DNA from: Verrucomicrobiota bacterium | Lineage (GTDB): Bacteria; Verrucomicrobiota; Verrucomicrobiia; Chthoniobacterales; Terrimicrobiaceae | NCBI GenBank assembly: GCA_026398255.1 | Contig: JAPLTG010000030.1 | Coordinates: 1-50,660 of the forward strand | Length of the DNA: 50,660 nt | Direction: 5' to 3' | Translations under genes and position numbers: made by a program | Part shown: positions 47,637 through 50,660 of the stretch, piece after piece | How the letters are laid out: each line of letters opens with the position of its first letter | Position numbering within the stretch: the first letter of the stretch is position 1 | The notes under the pieces: model-generated | The model's database searches: none | What the model was told of the DNA's origin: nothing | The model's input: only the letters and a program-made list of their open reading frames with translations

Positions 47637-48548
47637 ATGCCAAGCCGCCTCGCCGGGATTTCCGAAAAAATTCTCACCTCCTACGAGGCAGTGGGCGGGT
47701 TGAATCATACCGATCGCCACAACCTCCCTTCCAAACGCGCCGTCGATTCGCTGTGCGAGCAGTTGTTGCAGGTGTTGTTTCCCGGTTTCCACGACGAGCA
47801 TCCGATCCACAAAAACGAACTCGCCGAAACCACCCGCATCCGCCTCGAGGCCCTTGCCGAGCGGCTCGGAGCGCAGATCGCACGGAGTATTCGCTTGAAC
47901 GATCCGAAGGCGACCGATGAAAACGCCGCCGAGGTTTTGCTCCGTTTTCTCGATCAAATCCCCGCCATCCGCGAACTCCTCCGCACTGACATCCAAGCTG
48001 CCTTCGAGGGCGATCCCGCGGCGACGAGCGACGAGGAAATTATTCTTTCGTATCCGTGCCTCGAGGCGATTGCGGTCCAGCGTTCGGCGCACCTTCTTTA
48101 CAAGGAAGGCATCAAACTCCTGCCCCGCATGATGACCGAGTGGGCACATTCCCGCACGGGGATCGACATCCATCCGGGCGCCAAAATCGGGCCCTACTTT
48201 TTTATCGACCACGGCACGGGGGTCGTGATCGGCGAGACCTGCGTGATTGGAAGTCATGTAAAGCTTTACCATGGAGTCACTCTCGGCGCTCGGAGTTTTG
48301 CCAAGGACGATCGCGGCCAGATCGTTAAAGGCGGCCAACGCCACCCTGCAGTGGGAGATTTTGTCACGATTTACCCGAATTCCACGATTTTGGGTGGGGA
48401 AACTCTCATTGGCAACGGTAGCACCATTGGCGCCAATGTTTTCCTCATGCACAGCGTCCCTGTCGGATCACTCGTGGTTTACGAGGAGAAACAACTGCGT
48501 ATTTTGGAGAAGTCCAAACCCGCCACCGAACTCGAATGGAGTATCTAG
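47637..48548 (+). CDS. cysE: Serine O-acetyltransferase
   Basis: The enzyme acetylates serine for cysteine synthesis. The 303-residue product has an N-terminal helical domain (to about 165) and a left-handed beta-helix of hexapeptide repeats: GIDIHPGAKIGPYFFIDHGT, GVVIGETCVIGSHVKLYHGV and later TIGANVFLMHSVPVGSLV. The catalytic His is in IDHGTG. The N-terminal length fits the EpsC/SrpH-like type. It overlaps the cysteine desulfurase gene by 13 bases. Confidence 0.95.
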   Translation: MPSRLAGISEKILTSYEAVGGLNHTDRHNLPSKRAVDSLCEQLLQVLFPGFHDEHPIHKNELAETTRIRLEALAERLGAQIARSIRLNDPKATDENAAEVLLRFLDQIPAIRELLRTDIQAAFEGDPAATSDEEIILSYPCLEAIAVQRSAHLLYKEGIKLLPRMMTEWAHSRTGIDIHPGAKIGPYFFIDHGTGVVIGETCVIGSHVKLYHGVTLGARSFAKDDRGQIVKGGQRHPAVGDFVTIYPNSTILGGETLIGNGSTIGANVFLMHSVPVGSLVVYEEKQLRILEKSKPATELEWSI

Positions 48549-49681
48549 ACCATAACGCCACGACCCCGCTCGCACCCGAAGCGCGTGAGGCGATGTTGCC
48601 GTTTCTCGAAGGGGAATTCGGCAATCCTTCGTCGATCCATGCGGCCGGTCGTCGCGCCCGTGCGGCGGTGGATGACTCCCGCGACCGTCTCGCGGCGATC
48701 CTCGGGGCGCGACCGCACGAGATCATTTTCACCGGTGGTGGCACCGAATCCTGCAACCTCGCCGTGATGGGCCTCGCCCGGTCCCAGTCAGCGAAGGGAA
48801 AACATCTCATCATCTCGGCGGTCGAGCATCACGCCGTTCTCCACGCCGCCGAGCATTTGGCGAAACACGAGGGTTTCGAGGTTTCGATCCTCCCCGTCGA
48901 TCCCGCTGGGATCGTCGATCCCCAAAACCTCGCTGCCTTGCTCCGCCCGGACACCGTTTTGGTTTCGGCGATGCACGCCAACAACGAAACCGGCGCGATC
49001 CAGCCAATCGAGCGCCTCGCCGAAATCTGCGCCGCGCACGGCGTCTTTTTCCACACCGATGCGATCCAGTCGTTCGGCAAACTTCCGCTCTCGGTGAAAA
49101 TGCCCGGCCTCACCGCGCTCTCGATCACCGCCCACAAATTCTACGGCCCGAAAGGCGTCGGGGCGCTTTGGCTCTCAGCAGGAATTTCCATCGAGCCAAA
49201 CGCCTTCGGGGGAGCGCACGAGAATTCCCGCCGTCCCGGCACCGAAAATGTCGCCGCCATCGCGGGTCTTGCCGCCGCCGCTGAATACGCCACCGTGCAG
49301 GCCGCCTTCCAATCCGCGCGTCTCGAACCGCTCCGCGAGCGGCTCTGGAACTCGATCCACGCATCCTGCCCGAATGCCATTCGCAATGGCGATCCCACCC
49401 GCTCCTTGGCGAACACACTCAATGTCAGCTTCCCCGGTGCGGACGGCGAATCGCTTTTGATGGGGCTCGATCTCGAGGGTGTGTGCGTTTCCAGCGGATC
49501 GGCCTGCATGGTTGGGTCGATCCTGCCCTCGCATGTCCTCCTCGCCATGGGAGTCGAGACCGCCACCGCACTGGCGACGGTTCGTTTTTCCATGGGCCAC
49601 AGCACTACGGAGGCGGACATCGATCGCGCCGCCGCTGCCGTGACCCGCGTCCTGCAACTCCAGCCCGCCTTGGCCGCATGA
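48536..49681 (+). CDS. Cysteine desulfurase (NifS/IscS type)
   Basis: The PLP enzyme strips sulfur from cysteine for iron-sulfur clusters and thiolation. The 381-residue product has LDHNATTPL (4-12), EHHAVLHAAEHLAK, HANNETGAIQPIE, PLP lysine Lys201 in ITAHKFYGPKG and the persulfide Cys324 in SSGSACMVGSILPSHVL. The GTEN loop is present (RRPGTENV). ATG 48536 lies inside the end of cysE, so both proteins should be made together: one makes cysteine, the other uses it. Confidence 0.95.
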   Translation: MEYLDHNATTPLAPEAREAMLPFLEGEFGNPSSIHAAGRRARAAVDDSRDRLAAILGARPHEIIFTGGGTESCNLAVMGLARSQSAKGKHLIISAVEHHAVLHAAEHLAKHEGFEVSILPVDPAGIVDPQNLAALLRPDTVLVSAMHANNETGAIQPIERLAEICAAHGVFFHTDAIQSFGKLPLSVKMPGLTALSITAHKFYGPKGVGALWLSAGISIEPNAFGGAHENSRRPGTENVAAIAGLAAAAEYATVQAAFQSARLEPLRERLWNSIHASCPNAIRNGDPTRSLANTLNVSFPGADGESLLMGLDLEGVCVSSGSACMVGSILPSHVLLAMGVETATALATVRFSMGHSTTEADIDRAAAAVTRVLQLQPALAA

Positions 49682-50292
49682 AATACCAGCAACTTCTCAT
49701 GGATTTCGGTCGGTCCGTCATGCGACGCGTTCGCGCCACGCCGGATGATCTCGCCAAACCCCGACGCAACTCGCGCCTGCGCCACGATCCGTTGCTCGAG
49801 GATTTCGCGAACCAACTACTCAAGGCCGCGGGCTGCCGTCATTTGAAAGTCCGTGTTTTTTGGAACCCCTCCCTCCGCACCACAGCCGGCATGGCCATGT
49901 GGTCTGATCGAATGGTGGTGCTGAATCCCAAGCTCGTCGAGGTTTCTGCCGCCGAGGTTCAGCGCACGCTCCGCCATGAACTTGCCCACCTTCTCGCCCA
50001 TCACCGTGCCGGCCGTCGTCGGATCGAGGCCCATGGCGAGGAATGGCGCAAAGCCTGTTCGGATCTGGGAATTCCGCATGAGTCCCGCTGCCACGAGCTT
50101 CCCTTCAAGCGCCGCCGAGTCGCCCGGAAATTCTTCTACGCCTGCCCGGCTTGCTCCACGATTCTGGCCCGAGTGAAGCCGCTCCGCCACACGGCTGCTT
50201 GCATCAAGTGTTGCCGAAAACATCATGGGGGAAAATACCACGCTAGCTTCCGCTTCCGTCCCGTTGAGAGACCGGACAAGATCGCGGCGTGA
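49678..50292 (+). CDS. SprT-like zinc metalloprotease
   Basis: The 204-residue product starts at ATG 49678 (overlapping the desulfurase stop). It has the metalloprotease motif RHELAHLLAHH (99-109: HExxH at 100-104) and a third ligand His119 in EAHGEEWRKA. A C-terminal zinc ribbon has cysteines 156, 159, 175 and 178. This is the SprT/Spartan-like layout, whose relatives cut DNA-protein crosslinks. The N-terminal 30 residues are basic. It overlaps the next gene by GTGA. Confidence 0.88.
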   Translation: MKYQQLLMDFGRSVMRRVRATPDDLAKPRRNSRLRHDPLLEDFANQLLKAAGCRHLKVRVFWNPSLRTTAGMAMWSDRMVVLNPKLVEVSAAEVQRTLRHELAHLLAHHRAGRRRIEAHGEEWRKACSDLGIPHESRCHELPFKRRRVARKFFYACPACSTILARVKPLRHTAACIKCCRKHHGGKYHASFRFRPVERPDKIAA

Positions 50293-50660
50293 AATTTTTC
50301 CGCGCCGTTCTTTTTTCGCTCGTCGCCCTCGTCGGCGCATCCTGTGAAAAATCCGACCCCTCTCTTGTCCAGGGCTACATCGAGGGCGAGTTCGTTCATG
50401 TCGCCTCACCCTTCGGCGGGCGCATGGAAAACCTTGCCGTCGAGCGGGGTCAGGAAATCGAAAAAGGCGCCCTCCTTTTTGAATTGGAGGAAACCTCGGA
50501 ACTTGCCGCGCGCGACGAGGCGTTGCGACGGGTGGATCAGGCCCGTGCTGAATTAGAGGATGCCAAGGCCGGCCAGCGCCCGAGCGAAATCCAAACTCTC
50601 GAAGCCCAACTCGGCGAAATGCGCGCCGCGCTCTCCCTGGCCGAGATCGAACTCGAGCGC
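50289..50660 (+). CDS. HlyD-type membrane-fusion lipoprotein, 5' part
   Basis: From GTG 50289 a frame of 124 codons runs to the window end. It starts with a lipoprotein signal ending GASC (Cys19) and continues with the biotinyl-lipoyl-like strand QGYIEGEFVHVASPFGGRME and ERGQEIEKGALLFELEETSE. The coiled-coil hairpin EALRRVDQARAELEDAKAGQ...ALSLAEIELER then begins. This is the YbhG/EmrA layout of periplasmic adaptors of efflux or secretion pumps. The GTG is chosen because the signal begins there and overlaps the SprT stop. The pump genes would lie downstream. Confidence 0.88.
   Translation, partial: MKFFRAVLFSLVALVGASCEKSDPSLVQGYIEGEFVHVASPFGGRMENLAVERGQEIEKGALLFELEETSELAARDEALRRVDQARAELEDAKAGQRPSEIQTLEAQLGEMRAALSLAEIELER

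Overview
The window comes from a GC-rich, densely packed Gram-negative chromosome. An outer membrane is implied by an LptE lipoprotein, a BamD-like TPR protein, a family-9 (heptosyltransferase-type) glycosyltransferase, rfbA/rfbB and a membrane-fusion lipoprotein. The gene mix suggests Verrucomicrobiota or a PVC relative: an AURKAIP1/COX24-type 34-residue ribosomal protein, many genes without a clear Shine-Dalgarno, and gene-end dispersed repeats. That placement is an inference, because no rRNA gene is present. No rRNA, tRNA, CRISPR array or prophage was seen.

Layout. 1-620: left end of an IS3-type element (1-140) that has cut a small gene after 30 codons, leaving its promoter intact, then a copy of a dispersed repeat. 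621-5571 (minus): STT3-like glycosyltransferase with C-terminal TPRs, a glycine-rich lipoprotein, an ATP-grasp-like protein and RuvA. 5570-10171 (plus): a secreted protein that starts head-to-head on the RuvA start codon, an FHA/cyclic-nucleotide-binding/coiled-coil membrane protein, and IlvB. 10273-14685 (minus): an orphan secreted SecD-P1-like domain, GT9, 6-phosphogluconate dehydrogenase, a VapBC pair and thymidylate kinase. 14737-19288 (mostly plus): EVE protein, universal stress protein, a BamD-like/LptE/RsmI/DUF2752 run. 19277-24097 (minus): RlmD/TrmA-family methyltransferase, GT4, thioredoxin reductase, YbgC thioesterase and a GluR0-like potassium channel. 24243-29586: CYTH-Nudix fusion, a tiny ribosomal protein, HisG, DEAD-box helicase, NlpC/P60, HscB-like and IscA-like proteins, a lipoprotein. 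29597-33572 (minus): TrpD, LepB, LepA. 33665-36328 (plus): membrane protein, SirB1-like protein, CinA.

36329-41659 is the accessory part. A Phd/PIN toxin-antitoxin pair and a 1158-residue nuclease-helicase sit between inverted copies of degenerate intergenic repeats. The helicase ends in seven exact 71-residue repeats of the phage-integrase repeat type, and base composition changes sharply where the repeats begin. I consider this the most interesting object here, and a candidate single-gene defence or DNA-processing system.

41660-50660: RfbA/RfbB (dTDP-sugar precursors), a PUR-alpha-like nucleic-acid-binding protein, an M29 aminopeptidase and a YqjD/YqjE-type membrane-stress cluster on the minus strand. 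These are followed on the plus strand by GalK and a tightly overlapping run: serine acetyltransferase, cysteine desulfurase, SprT-like protease and an HlyD-type lipoprotein that runs off the window. The genes are mostly housekeeping (amino-acid biosynthesis, envelope assembly, translation, DNA repair). Many are coupled by ATGA or GTGA stop-start overlaps.
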